This document shows, piece after piece, positions 35,542 to 44,091 of a stretch of DNA of 64,000 nt. The stretch is from Streptomyces sp. NBC_00094 (lineage in GTDB: Bacteria; Actinomycetota; Actinomycetes; Streptomycetales; Streptomycetaceae), in the NCBI RefSeq assembly GCF_026343125.1, contig NZ_JAPEMB010000001.1:6887501-6951500 (forward strand), read 5' to 3'. Numbering within the stretch: the stretch's first letter is position 1; each line of letters begins with the position of its first letter. The notes under the pieces are model-generated. The model worked only from the letters and a program-made list of their open reading frames with translations, did not search any database and had not been told where the DNA came from. The position numbers were made by a program, and so were the translations under genes.

Positions 35542-35592
35542 TCGTCATGTTGACGATAGAGGGCTTCCTGGTTTTTCGTCAATATGACGAAA
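35542..35592 (-). promoter_or_regulatory. Promoter with two palindromic operators (SPFH/NAD-kinase operon)
   Basis: TCGTCA and TGACGA arms around a 3-base spacer occur twice: 35542-35556 (spacer TGT) and, extended to 8-base arms, 35574-35592 (spacer ATA). Their centres are 34 bases apart. On the minus strand TTGACG (35577-35582) and TATCGT (35553-35558), 18 bases apart, form a good sigma-70-type promoter. The -35 box lies inside the distal palindrome and the -10 overlaps the proximal one, a typical repressor layout. The regulator is not in the window. Confidence 0.8.
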
Positions 35593-35596
35593 GTGA

Positions 35597-36673
35597 TCAA
35601 CCGGCGAGCGGCGCGGGCTGCGCCTCCGATAGGGATACGGGCGAGGGTATGGGTGCGGGCGCGTGGGCGTCGGCGACGCGGGGTGGCACCGGCACTGGCG
35701 TTGGCGCCGGCACTGGCACCGGCACCGGCCGGGACCCCGCGACGACCGTGGAGGCCACCCGAGTCGGCGCCCCCGCGGACCCGTCGGGAGCCGGGATGTC
35801 GCCCTTCGTCAGCAGGACCACGCCCCGCGCCGCGACCAGGGACGCCAGGGCCGCGATCGGCCAGCCCCAGGCGCCGGCCCGGAAGGTCTCGCCGAGCAGG
35901 GCCACGCCGATGATCGCGGCGGCCGCGGGGTTGGAGAGGTTGACGACGGCCAGGGGTGCCGCGAGCCCGCCCCGGTAGGCCGCCTGCGAGAGCAGCAGTC
36001 CGCCCACGGCGAAGCCCGAGATGAGGACCGCGAGGAGGGCGGTCTGCCACCAGGCGGGTTCCCCGCCGGGGAGTTCGAGCGCGAGCGCGGCCGTCAGCGT
36101 CTGCGTCAGGGCGGAGCCGACGCCGGACGCGATCCCGGAGGCGGTCGCGTGCCCGAGCCCGCGGCCTCCCTTGCCGCCCGCGCCGCCGCGACTCCGTGCC
36201 ACGCGGCCCGAGGCGAGCGCGGCGATGAGGAGCGCCGTCGCGGCGGCGACGATCAGGGACTCGCGCAGGCTGAGCGCCTCGCCGGGCGCGGCCGGGCCGG
36301 TCATCGCGACCAGGCCGACGAGCCCGCCCAGGGTCCACAGCGCTCCGCGCCACTCGGTACGGGACACCCGCCGGCGTGCGCAGTAGGCGCCGAGCGGCAG
36401 CGCCGCCACGAGCGTCAGCGCGCCGAGCGGCTGGACCAGGGTCAGCGGCCCGTAGTGCAGGGCGGCCACGTGGGCGAGGGCCCCGGCGGCGTTGAGGCCG
36501 ACCGCCCACCACCACTGACCGCGGGCGAGCAGCGCGCGCAGCGCCCCGCGCCCGTCGGGAGAGGGGGAGGGGGAGGCCGCCAGTCGTGACTGGGCGACGG
36601 CGGCGAGCGCGTAGCCGGCGGCGGAGACGAGGGAGAGGAGCACCGCGAGCACGGTGCCGGCGACGGGGTTCAT
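35597..36673 (-). CDS. DMT-superfamily (EamA-like) transporter
   Basis: A 358-residue protein from ATG 36673, overlapping the PAP2 stop (ATGA). About ten hydrophobic segments in two halves (from VLAVLLSLVSAAGYALAAVAQ and from ATASGIASGVGSALTQTLTAALALE) match the drug/metabolite transporter fold. The half with SNPAAAAIIGVALLGETFRAG carries the conserved late EamA motif. The C-terminal ~55 residues are Pro/Val/Ala-rich and cytoplasmic. The substrate is unknown. It is co-transcribed with the PAP2 gene from the TetR-type operator region. Confidence 0.82.
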   Translation of the reverse strand: MNPVAGTVLAVLLSLVSAAGYALAAVAQSRLAASPSPSPDGRGALRALLARGQWWWAVGLNAAGALAHVAALHYGPLTLVQPLGALTLVAALPLGAYCARRRVSRTEWRGALWTLGGLVGLVAMTGPAAPGEALSLRESLIVAAATALLIAALASGRVARSRGGAGGKGGRGLGHATASGIASGVGSALTQTLTAALALELPGGEPAWWQTALLAVLISGFAVGGLLLSQAAYRGGLAAPLAVVNLSNPAAAAIIGVALLGETFRAGAWGWPIAALASLVAARGVVLLTKGDIPAPDGSAGAPTRVASTVVAGSRPVPVPVPAPTPVPVPPRVADAHAPAPIPSPVSLSEAQPAPLAG

Positions 36674-37518
36674 CGCAGGGCTCCGGCCGGTCGGACGGTC
36701 GTACCGATCGCGTGGGGCGCGGATGGTGGCTCCGCGTCGCCGCGGGCCGGGGCGCGGACGGCGAGCAGTGCGAGGCCGAGGAGCGCGGCGGCGGCGAGTG
36801 CGTCGAACCAGTAGTGGTTCGCGGTGCCGACGATGACGAGCAGGGTGAGCAGCGGGTGCAGCAACCACAGGGCCCGCCAGCGGGAGCGGGTGGCGACGAT
36901 GAGGCCGATCGCGACCATCAGGGCCCAGCCGAAGTGCAGCGACGGCATGGCGGCGAACTGGTTCGCCATCGAGTCCGTCTCCGGGGTGGCCCCGTACACG
37001 GACGGGCCGTAGACCCGAGCCGTGTCGACGAGGCCGGTGGCGGCGAGCATCCGCGGCGGGGCGAGCGGCAACAGGAGGTGCAGGGCGAGCGCGGCGCCGG
37101 TGAGGAGCGCGAGGACCCGGCGCGACCACAGGTAGTGGGCCGGGTGGCGCCAGTACAGCCAGACGAGGAAGGCGATCGTGGCCGGAAAGTGCACGGCGGC
37201 GTAGTAGGTGTTGGCGGCCCGGATGAGCGGCTCGCCGTGCATCAGCAGGTGCTGGATCGTTCCCTCGCCCGGGAGGTGGAGCGCGCGCTCGGCGTCCCAG
37301 ACGCGGTCGGCGTTGCGGAAGGCGCGGGCCTCGTGGCCGTTGGCGACGAGCCGGCCGCACTTGTAGACGAGGAAGAGCGCGGTGACCAGCACGAGCTCGC
37401 GCAGGAGCGGCGGTCTCGCGACACCCTCGTGACCTTCGGGGTGACCGGGGCCGGGGGTAGCCGTCGCCCCCGGTCCTTGAGGACGTGGTCCTCGTGTCCC
37501 GCGTATCCCGGCAGCCAT
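36670..37518 (-). CDS. PAP2-superfamily membrane phosphatase/transferase
   Basis: A 282-residue protein from ATG 37518 after GAGGGGCC. It has several membrane helices and the PAP2/inositolphosphorylceramide-synthase-like motifs FAAMPSLHFGWALM and GTANHYWFDALAA, supplying the catalytic His and Asp residues. Family members remove or transfer phosphate on lipid substrates at the outer membrane face. It is the first gene of an operon with the EamA transporter, divergent from a TetR gene that shares its operator. Confidence 0.85.
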   Translation of the reverse strand: MAAGIRGTRGPRPQGPGATATPGPGHPEGHEGVARPPLLRELVLVTALFLVYKCGRLVANGHEARAFRNADRVWDAERALHLPGEGTIQHLLMHGEPLIRAANTYYAAVHFPATIAFLVWLYWRHPAHYLWSRRVLALLTGAALALHLLLPLAPPRMLAATGLVDTARVYGPSVYGATPETDSMANQFAAMPSLHFGWALMVAIGLIVATRSRWRALWLLHPLLTLLVIVGTANHYWFDALAAAALLGLALLAVRAPARGDAEPPSAPHAIGTTVRPAGALR

Positions 37519-37561
37519 CGCGAGGCCCCTCTGATCCGTCAAATCGGCAGCAAACGGGGTG

Positions 37562-37633
37562 AGCCTAGATCCGATTTCATCGAGACGCAAACGTCTCGAT
37601 ACGTTTGCGTCTCGATTGTGCACCCCCTACTCT
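37562..37633. promoter_or_regulatory. Divergent promoters sharing a double TetR-type operator
   Basis: A perfect palindrome (arms ATCGAGACG and CGTCTCGAT around CAAA) spans 37579-37600. A second copy with two mismatches in its left arm spans 37595-37616, overlapping the first by six bases. Plus-strand promoter: TTGCGT (37605-37610), 17 bases, TACTCT (37628-37633), toward the TetR gene. Minus-strand promoter: TTGCGT (complement of 37585-37590), 17 bases, TAGGCT (complement of 37562-37567), toward PAP2. Both -35 boxes lie in the operators, so the regulator should repress both directions. Confidence 0.85.
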
Positions 37634-37669
37634 CGTATGTGCAGAGACAGAGGTGTCCGGGAGGATTCG

Positions 37670-38272
37670 ATGTCCACACAGGCCGCGACCGCCGCAGCCC
37701 GTCGCAGCAAGATCACGCCGGAGCGCGAGACGGAGCTGTACGACGCGGTGATCTGCCTGCTCAGGGAGGGTGGCTACGACTCGGTGACCATGGAGGGCGT
37801 CGCGGCCCGCACCAAGTGCGGCAAGGCCACCCTCTACCGTCAGTGGGGCACCAAGCCGCAGCTCGTCACCGCCGCCCTCGCCCAGCGCCGCTGCACCGTC
37901 TTCGCCGGGATCGACACCGGCTCCCTCGCCGGTGACCTGCGCGAGGCCGCCCGTATCGCGGCCTCCCACCGCGACCGCGACGCCGAGCTCATGGAGGCCG
38001 TCGCCCAGGCCTACATCCAGCACCCCGACCTGCGTGCCGCGCTCCGCGAGACCGTCATCGCCCCCGAGATCGCGGCCATCGACGCGGTGGTGGCGCGTGC
38101 GGTCGAGCGGGGCGAGGTCGCCGCCGACAACCCCGCGATCGCGTTCGTCGCGCCCTGCTTCATGGGGATGCTCCGCATCGAGCGGATCTTCGAGGAGCGG
38201 TTCGCGGAGACCTCGACGATGAGCGGCTTCGTGGACGCCGTCCTCCTTCCGGCACTGCGCGTCGAGGGGTGA
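37670..38272 (+). CDS. TetR/AcrR-family repressor
   Basis: A 200-residue protein from ATG 37670 after GGGAGGATTCG. The HTH is ELYDAVICLLREGGYDSVTMEGVAARTKCGKATLYRQWGTKPQLV (~20-64), with the family's characteristic VAxRAGVGKATLYRxW pattern. The C-terminal domain (ELMEAVAQAYIQHPDLRAALRETVIAPEIAAIDAVV) is the AcrR-like ligand/dimer region. The double operator immediately upstream covers its own and the divergent PAP2/EamA promoter, so it is probably an autorepressor controlling the transporter. The ligand may be a lipophilic molecule that the EamA protein exports. Confidence 0.92.
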   Translation: MSTQAATAAARRSKITPERETELYDAVICLLREGGYDSVTMEGVAARTKCGKATLYRQWGTKPQLVTAALAQRRCTVFAGIDTGSLAGDLREAARIAASHRDRDAELMEAVAQAYIQHPDLRAALRETVIAPEIAAIDAVVARAVERGEVAADNPAIAFVAPCFMGMLRIERIFEERFAETSTMSGFVDAVLLPALRVEG

Positions 38273-38301
38273 GCTCCCGGCCCGTCGGGCACCCTGGGCT
38301 C

Positions 38302-38679
38302 ATGCGCGCGAGCACCCCCGACGTCCGAGTCCGCCGGATCTACGAGACGCCGTCGCCCGACGACGGGGTACGTGTCCTCGTCGACCGGCTCTGGCCGCGC
38401 GGACTCGCGAAGACGGACGCCCGCATCGACGAGTGGCCCAAGGTGCTGACCCCCTCCACGGAGCTGCGCCGCTGGTACCACGGACCGGAGGGGGAGTACG
38501 AGGAGTTCCGCCGGCGGTACGAGGCCGAGCTCGCCGCCCCCGAGGCCGCCGCGGCGCTCGACCGGCTCAGGGACCTCGCGGACCGGGAGACGGTCACCCT
38601 GCTCACGGCGGCGAAGGACCCGTCGGTCAGCCACACGTCGGTACTGCGGCGTGAACTCGCCTCGAAGCCGGGGGAGTAG
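38302..38679 (+). CDS. DUF488-family protein
   Basis: A 125-residue protein with VRRIYETPSPDDGVRVLVDRLWPRGLAK, LRRWYHGPEGEYEEFRRRY and TLLTAAKD. This is the DUF488 signature (RVLVDRLWPRG, then TLLYAAKD). The ATG at 38302 puts the conserved start near residue 8; a GTG at 38269 overlapping the TetR stop is the alternative. No biochemical role is established. It follows the TetR gene closely and may share its transcript. Confidence 0.85.
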   Translation: MRASTPDVRVRRIYETPSPDDGVRVLVDRLWPRGLAKTDARIDEWPKVLTPSTELRRWYHGPEGEYEEFRRRYEAELAAPEAAAALDRLRDLADRETVTLLTAAKDPSVSHTSVLRRELASKPGE

Positions 38680-38685
38680 CGGGGG

Positions 38686-39276
38686 TCAGGACCCGACGCG
38701 CCGCAACCGCGGCGCCTCGGTGGCGGCATCGACGCGTCCACGGGCCGCGCCGCCGTCGCCGACCTCATCCACCCGGCCTGCCGCTCCGTACGCCTCGGCC
38801 CGATACGTCTCGGACGGATATGTCCCGGATCGGTACGCCTCGGCCCGATCGGCCAACTCGCGCGCCCACGCCACGAGTCCGCCCACGTCGATCCCGTAAG
38901 GACCGGAATCCCGCTCCCCGGGCACGGCCGCGAGACGGTCGGCGCCCCGGCGGAGCAGCCGCGCCCCGCCCTCCGCGTTCCCGCGCGCCGCGTGCGTCAG
39001 GCCCACGGCGAGCTGCGCGAGCCCCTGCCACAGGTCGCGCTCCGCCTCCGGACCCGACTTCCAGGCGTCCTCGAAGACCTCGTGCGCGTGGAACGGCATC
39101 CCGGCGTCCAGCAGACGCTGCGCCTCGCGCAGCGTCTCGTCGGGGTCGCGCACGACACCCTCGGGCTGCCGCGGAACTCCCTCCGCCCCGTACGGCAGCG
39201 GTCGGCCGAGCCCGTCACGGGGGCGTGCGCTCCGCGCGCGGCCCTCCTCGTCGCGATCCCTCGAAGTCCGGTTCAC
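38686..39276 (-). CDS. DUF309-family protein
   Basis: A 196-residue protein from GTG 39276. DAGMPFHAHEVFEDAWKSGPEAERDLWQGLAQLAVGLTHAARGNAEGGARLLRRG contains the DUF309 motif HxxHExxExxW (here HAHEVFEDAW) and the following helix LWQGLxQxAxxxxH. The family is a small helical bundle with conserved His/Glu residues and no known activity. The C-terminal ~50 residues are a repeated Tyr/Glu/Ala-rich tail (YRSGTYPSETYRAEAYGAAG). No clear ribosome site precedes the start, so it may be leaderless. Convergent with the DUF488 gene, six bases apart. Confidence 0.83.
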   Translation of the reverse strand: MNRTSRDRDEEGRARSARPRDGLGRPLPYGAEGVPRQPEGVVRDPDETLREAQRLLDAGMPFHAHEVFEDAWKSGPEAERDLWQGLAQLAVGLTHAARGNAEGGARLLRRGADRLAAVPGERDSGPYGIDVGGLVAWARELADRAEAYRSGTYPSETYRAEAYGAAGRVDEVGDGGAARGRVDAATEAPRLRRVGS

Positions 39277-39334
39277 CCGCCCATTGTCGCCCCGGGAGCG
39301 ATCAGGACGCGGTGCCGGGCACCACGAGCCCGGC

Positions 39335-39460
39335 CTGAGCCGCAAGGCCTCCCCAGTCCTGCCCGCCCCTGAGCCGCAAGGCCTCCCCAGTCCTGCCCGC
39401 CCCTGAGCCGCAAGGCCTCCCCAGTCCTGCCCGCCCCTGAGCCGCAAGACATCCCCAGGG
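39335..39460. repeat. 34-base tandem repeat, about 3.7 copies
   Basis: Units beginning CTGAGCCGCAAGGCCTCCCC start at 39335, 39369, 39403 and 39437. The first three are identical and the fourth diverges after 12 bases. They lie between the divergent DUF309 and LAL-like ATPase genes. The period is not a multiple of three, so the array is non-coding. Confidence 0.92.
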
Positions 39461-39593
39461 CCGGCTCTCCCTTGATCCGCCGGACACCCCCTAGACTCGT
39501 CGGTCCGACGTTTCCCGGGTCGGGTCCGTGTGGGTCGCACGGACCGCTCGGGTCGCGTCATGCCCGTTGCTCTTGTGGGGGAGTGAGTCGCCG

Positions 39594-42416
39594 GTGCCGT
39601 CGGAACGAGAACTGCCTTCGCCCGCCAGTTCGTTCACGGACCCGGCGGGCTCGTCCGATCCGGCGGGCTCGTCCGGCCCGGCGGGCTCGTCCGATCCATC
39701 CGGCTCGTCCGATCCGGCCGGTCCGGAGCGGGGCGCCCTGCTCGAACGCGACCCGGAGCTCGCCGCGGCCGCCCACGCCGTCGACGCGCTGGTCGCCGGG
39801 GCGTCCCCCGGCGGGCCCGCCCGGGGCGGCGTCCTCGTCTACCGGGGAGACCCGGGCGTCGGCAAGACGACCCTCCTCGCCGAGATCCACCGCATCGCGC
39901 GGGACCGGTGCACCGTCCTGACCGCCCGCGGCGGCGAGACCCTCACCTCGGTCCCCTTCCACCTCACCCGACAACTGCTCCAGCCCGCCCTGGACGGCTA
40001 CGGCTCCGGCCCCGAGGACGTCCGCCGTCTCTTCGGCGACCACTTCGACCTCCTCGCCCCCGCGCTGGGCCTCGCCCCGCCGCCCCCGTCCTCCGCCGCG
40101 CCCGCCGACCCCCAGGGCGTACGGGACGGCCTGGCCCGGCTCCTCGGCCGCCTCGCCGACGGCCTGCGGCACCGGCCGCCGGTGCTGCTCGTGGACGACG
40201 CCCACTGGGCCGACGCAGAGACCCTGGCCTGGCTCGACGCCTTCACGGGTACGCGGCCGGGCCATGCCCTCCCGGTCCTCGTCGTCCTCGCGCACCGCCC
40301 CCTGCCGGGCGGGGGCGAGCGCACCGCCGCGGCCGCCCCGCACGGCCCCGGGCTGCTCGCCGGGCTGGCCGAGCGCGCCGTCCTGACGTTCGGCCTGCAC
40401 GCCCTCACCCCCGAGGCCACGGCCGCGCTCGCCCGCGACGCGCTCGGCGCCCACGCGGACGAGCCGTTCTGCCGGGAGCTGTGGACGGTGACCGAGGGGA
40501 ACCCGTACGAGACGGTCGAACTCCTCGCCAAGGCCGGCGACCGGATGCTCGAACCCGTCGCGGGCTCGGCCGGCCTCCTCCGGGGCCTCGGCGCGGGCGC
40601 CCGGGGCGGCGGCCTCGTCACCCGCCTCGAAGCGCTCGGCAGCGGCCCGACACGCCTGGCCTGGGCGGTCGCGGTCCTCGGCGCGGACAGCACGCCGGAC
40701 CTCCTCGCGAAGCTCACGAGCATGGACGCGGCGGAGGTCGCCGCACACACGGAACGCCTCCGTGAGGCGAGAATCGTGACGGCGACACCCCCCTCGCTGG
40801 AGTTCGCGCACCCCCTCATCGGAACGGCCGTCCACGGCTCGGTGCCGCAGGCCGTCCGTACCGCCCTGCACGGGCGCGCCGCCTGGGCGCTCGCCGAAGC
40901 GGGCCACGGCCCGGCGGCCACCTCCCGCCACCTCCTCGAAGTGCACCCGGACGACGACCAGGACGTCGTCCGCCGGCTGCGGGCCGCCGCCGTCGAGCAC
41001 CTGGCCGTCGGAGCCCCGGACGCGGCCCGCCGCTGCCTGGAACGGGCCCTCGTGGAGCCGCCCGGCCCCGACACGTACGCCACGGTCCTGTACGAACTCG
41101 GCTGCGCGTCCCTGCTCACGGCACCCGCCGCCACCGTGCTCCACCTGCGCTCCGCGCTGGAGCTGCCGGGCCTCGACGACGCCCTGCGCATCGACGCGAC
41201 CTACCGGCTCGCGCAGGCCCTCGCCCACAACAACCAGCTCCAGGAGGCCGCGCGGGCCGTCGCCGTCGAAGCCGCCAGGACCCCGCCCGGCATCGGACGA
41301 CGCCGGCTGCAGGCCGCCCGCTTCATGTACGAGGGGTTCCAGGCGGCCGAGGAGGACGGCCCGCGCCGCTCCCGCCGCCTCGCCGAGCTCACCGCGGGCT
41401 TCACCGGCGCCGACAACTCCGAACGGGCCCTCGTCTCCGTCCGGGGCTTCGACGCGATGCTCCGCGGCGAACCCGCCGACGAGGTCGTACGTCTCTGCGA
41501 CCGCGCCCTCGTCGACGGACTGCCCGCCCGCGGCCTCGGCTGGACGGACCCCACGTGGGGCTTCGAGATCCCGGCCCTGACCGGCATCGCGTACGTGTTC
41601 GCCGACCGCCCCGACCGGGCGCGGACGCTCTTCACCGAGGCGGTCAGGGCCTTCGAGATCTCCGGCTGGAGCGGCGCCCACCTCGCCTTCGCCCACGCCC
41701 TCCTCGGCCTGGTCCACCGGCGGCGCGGCGACCTGCCCCGTGCCCAGCACCACCTGGAGGAGGGGCTGCGCCTGGCCGATCGGGTCGGCGACGGGCTCCC
41801 CGTCCACTGGGACACCGCGTGCCTCCTCGTCGACACCCTCCTCGCCCGGGGCCGTACCGCCGAGGCCCGGAGCGTCGCCGACCGCTACGGCTTCGGCCCG
41901 CCCTGGCCCGGCGCGATCGTGCTGCCCGACGGCCCCAGCGTCCTCGGCCGGCTGCTGCTCGCCGAAGGCCGCGACGAGGAGGCGATCCGTACCCTCGAAG
42001 AGGCGGCCGACGCACTGACCGTCCGGGGCCGCCACCACGTGGTCTGGGCCCCGTGGCCCTTCGACCTGGCCCGGGCACTCGCGCCGGGCGACCCGGACCG
42101 CGCGGCCGGCATCGCCGCCGAGGCCCTGACCCACGCCGAACGCCTCGGGACCCCGACGGCCTTGGGCGAGGCGCTCCGCTGCGCCGCCCTCTTCGCCGAC
42201 CCGCCGGAGGCCCGCACCCTCCTGACCCGGGCCGTCGCGCACCTCGCGGCCTCCCCCTCCCGCTACGAGGAAGCCCGGGCCCGCGTCGACCTCGCCCACG
42301 CCACCGGCTCCCCCTCGGCCCTCGCCGAAGCGACCACCCTGGCCGCCACCTGCGGCGCAGACACCCTCGCGGCCACCGAGGTCACTGCCCGTGCGTCATT
42401 CCGCCCCCGGGAGTGA
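39594..42416 (+). CDS. LAL-type ATPase lacking the C-terminal HTH
   Basis: A 940-residue protein from GTG 39594 (GGGGGAGTGAGTCGCC upstream). It begins with PAGSS hexapeptide repeats (~16-43), then a STAND ATPase with P-loop YRGDPGVGKTTLL (~83-95), Walker B PVLLVDDAHWADAETLAWLDA and long TPR-like repeats. This is the layout of LuxR-family LAL regulators. However, the protein stops (AATCGADTLAATEVTARASFRPRE) where the LuxR HTH should begin. It could be a truncated regulator, a protein-protein signalling ATPase, or a partner of another DNA-binding protein. A tRNA-Pro gene lies 53 bases after the stop, so loss of the 3' end by rearrangement at the tRNA is possible. Confidence 0.8.
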   Translation: MPSERELPSPASSFTDPAGSSDPAGSSGPAGSSDPSGSSDPAGPERGALLERDPELAAAAHAVDALVAGASPGGPARGGVLVYRGDPGVGKTTLLAEIHRIARDRCTVLTARGGETLTSVPFHLTRQLLQPALDGYGSGPEDVRRLFGDHFDLLAPALGLAPPPPSSAAPADPQGVRDGLARLLGRLADGLRHRPPVLLVDDAHWADAETLAWLDAFTGTRPGHALPVLVVLAHRPLPGGGERTAAAAPHGPGLLAGLAERAVLTFGLHALTPEATAALARDALGAHADEPFCRELWTVTEGNPYETVELLAKAGDRMLEPVAGSAGLLRGLGAGARGGGLVTRLEALGSGPTRLAWAVAVLGADSTPDLLAKLTSMDAAEVAAHTERLREARIVTATPPSLEFAHPLIGTAVHGSVPQAVRTALHGRAAWALAEAGHGPAATSRHLLEVHPDDDQDVVRRLRAAAVEHLAVGAPDAARRCLERALVEPPGPDTYATVLYELGCASLLTAPAATVLHLRSALELPGLDDALRIDATYRLAQALAHNNQLQEAARAVAVEAARTPPGIGRRRLQAARFMYEGFQAAEEDGPRRSRRLAELTAGFTGADNSERALVSVRGFDAMLRGEPADEVVRLCDRALVDGLPARGLGWTDPTWGFEIPALTGIAYVFADRPDRARTLFTEAVRAFEISGWSGAHLAFAHALLGLVHRRRGDLPRAQHHLEEGLRLADRVGDGLPVHWDTACLLVDTLLARGRTAEARSVADRYGFGPPWPGAIVLPDGPSVLGRLLLAEGRDEEAIRTLEEAADALTVRGRHHVVWAPWPFDLARALAPGDPDRAAGIAAEALTHAERLGTPTALGEALRCAALFADPPEARTLLTRAVAHLAASPSRYEEARARVDLAHATGSPSALAEATTLAATCGADTLAATEVTARASFRPRE

Positions 42417-42469
42417 GGTAGTGTTTCTCCTGCACGCCGACGAGGGGAACTCCTCACGGAGACGCGCAT

Positions 42470-42543
<74 letters not shown>

Positions 42544-42559
42544 CTCGAAAGAGTCGCAG

Positions 42560-42607
42560 GTCAGAGGCTGTTTCAGAGAAATCTGAAACGGCCTCTGACT
42601 CGTTTTT
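42560..42607 (+). terminator. tRNA-Pro terminator
   Basis: A 17-bp stem with one G-T type mismatch (42560-42576 with 42583-42599) closes a six-base AGAAAT loop and is followed within three bases by five T residues. It lies 17 bases after the tRNA. Confidence 0.93.
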
Positions 42608-42639
42608 GGGGACCGCTTGGGGACCAACTCGCCTTGACC

Positions 42640-42985
42640 GCTCAGCGGGCGACCGCGATCGGGTTCGGCAGTGACCGCGGAGCGCGGAGAGTGCGGCGCC
42701 GACGGCGGTGGTCTTGTGTTCGTCGGGGTGCAGGTACCGCTGGGTGTGGTGAGCACCCCGGTCATCGTCTTCGGCGGCGTCGAGGAGTTCGGGCAGGTCG
42801 CGGGCCTCGGCTTCGCGCTGGTCAATCCACCAGCCCGCCTGCGTGATGGCCCGGCCCTTCTCTTCCAAGACGGCCCAGTCGGCTGCGTCCCACGTGCCCT
42901 CGGTGACGAGCACGGCGTACGCGCCGGTCACCAGCTGGTGGCGGCAGCGCGCACCCCAGGCCAGGGCGGTGGGCGGGCGCTGATT
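42640..42985 (-). pseudogene. Fragment of an unrecognised protein
   Basis: The minus strand encodes a protein-like stretch including VLVTEGTWDAADWAVLEEKGRAITQAGWWIDQREAEARDLPELLDAAEDD, with normal amino-acid composition. It has no convincing start, and the frame runs on through the antisense of the tRNA. I treat it as the remains of a mobile-element or accessory gene left beside the tRNA; the family is not recognised. Confidence 0.35.
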
Positions 42986-42990
42986 TCGCT

Positions 42991-43827
42991 TCAAGCCGCC
43001 CGTCGCGCTCCGAGCCGATCCTTGGCCCACCACAGGAACGCAGCGGCGTGCTGTCGGTTGGCGAAGCCCTCGCCGGCGAGGTCGAGCAGGAGGTTGTTGC
43101 TCCACAGGATGAGCCGGCCGAGGGTCCAGTTCACCGACTCGGGTGCCGGCAGCTCCAGTCCGTAGACCATCCGCGCGATCTCACGCTTGCCGCCGGCCTC
43201 GGTCGTGTACTTCAGGATCGTCAGGAAGCGGTCGGGGTGCATCACACAGAGGACCCTCGTGAGGAGGGCTTCCTTGAAGCCGGTCATGCCGAACGGCTTG
43301 GTGCCGGCCAGCAGGTGCTCGAGTCGGTCTTCGACCGGCACGTCGTCGGGCCCGCGCAGGAGGTACTCGATCGTCTGGCGGGTCGCCTTCCCGGCTGCGG
43401 CGTCGCCCATGTCGTTCCACGCGGAGTTGAAGGTGGCCTGATTGCCGGGGCGGGCTCCGACCTCGGAGTTGGCGAAGTCCTTGAGGGCTCTGGGGTCGCA
43501 CGTCCACAGCCCGTCCGGGGAGAAGATTCGCTGGTACTTCGCCCAGTAGTCCGCCACGTTGGGGTCGAGGTCCGGTTTGACGGTGAGGTACTGCTCTTTC
43601 AGCCGGGTCACGTGTTCCCACTGCTCGGGATCGACATCCTCGGCTTTCGGGAAACGGGACTTGAGCTCGCTGAAGGAGCGGAGCGGGTTCCTCTGCGGGA
43701 TCACGGGCTCCCTGTGCTCCCATTCGAAGCCGCACCGGTGCTTCACGAGCCGGCCTCCGCCGTCGAGCGGGCGGACCGCCTCGATGTCCTCGTCGTCGCT
43801 GCACAGTGGACACATGGCCAACGCCAT
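42991..43827 (-). CDS. Zinc-ribbon protein with restriction-system-like C-terminal domain, unknown function
   Basis: A 278-residue protein from ATG 43827 after GGGGGGGGTAGCC. It starts with a small metal-binding motif (CPLC at 6-9, HRC at 30-32). The remainder has a helical domain containing FNSAWNDMGDAAAGKATRQTIEYLLRG and then FGMTGFKEALLTRVLCVMHPDRFLTILKYTTEAGGKREIARMVYGLELPAPE. The last block recalls the N-terminal substrate-recognition part of McrB-like type IV restriction proteins, but there is no GTPase domain. Its neighbour is a nuclease-like gene, so the two might form a restriction-type pair; this is inference. Base composition is slightly less GC-rich than in the flanks. Confidence 0.6.
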   Translation of the reverse strand: MALAMCPLCSDDEDIEAVRPLDGGGRLVKHRCGFEWEHREPVIPQRNPLRSFSELKSRFPKAEDVDPEQWEHVTRLKEQYLTVKPDLDPNVADYWAKYQRIFSPDGLWTCDPRALKDFANSEVGARPGNQATFNSAWNDMGDAAAGKATRQTIEYLLRGPDDVPVEDRLEHLLAGTKPFGMTGFKEALLTRVLCVMHPDRFLTILKYTTEAGGKREIARMVYGLELPAPESVNWTLGRLILWSNNLLLDLAGEGFANRQHAAAFLWWAKDRLGARRAA

Positions 43828-44091
43828 GGCTACCCCCCCCGCTTCGTCGGTGCTGGAGCCCGGCTTCGAGCTGTCGCACGCTTCGGCCAGGACCCGCATT
43901 CTCGCATTCGGCCAGGGCGCGCGGGATGCGATCTCCAGCACGCGGACGGATCTCGCCGTGACGGTCCTGGATGGCGACTCCGTGCCGCAGAGCAGGGTGT
44001 TCGGTTCGTGCGAGGAGGTGGCGACGCGGTGCGTGGGCTCCGGAGGACACGTACATGGTGAAGCCGAAACCGGCGTAGCACCCAGTGACGA

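Noticed and set aside
39335..39460. CRISPR array
   Set aside because: The 34-base units are directly adjacent, with no spacers, and no cas genes are nearby.
39465..39590. Promoter TTGATC/TAGACT before the LAL-like ATPase
   Set aside because: The spacer is only 14 bases, too short for a confident call.
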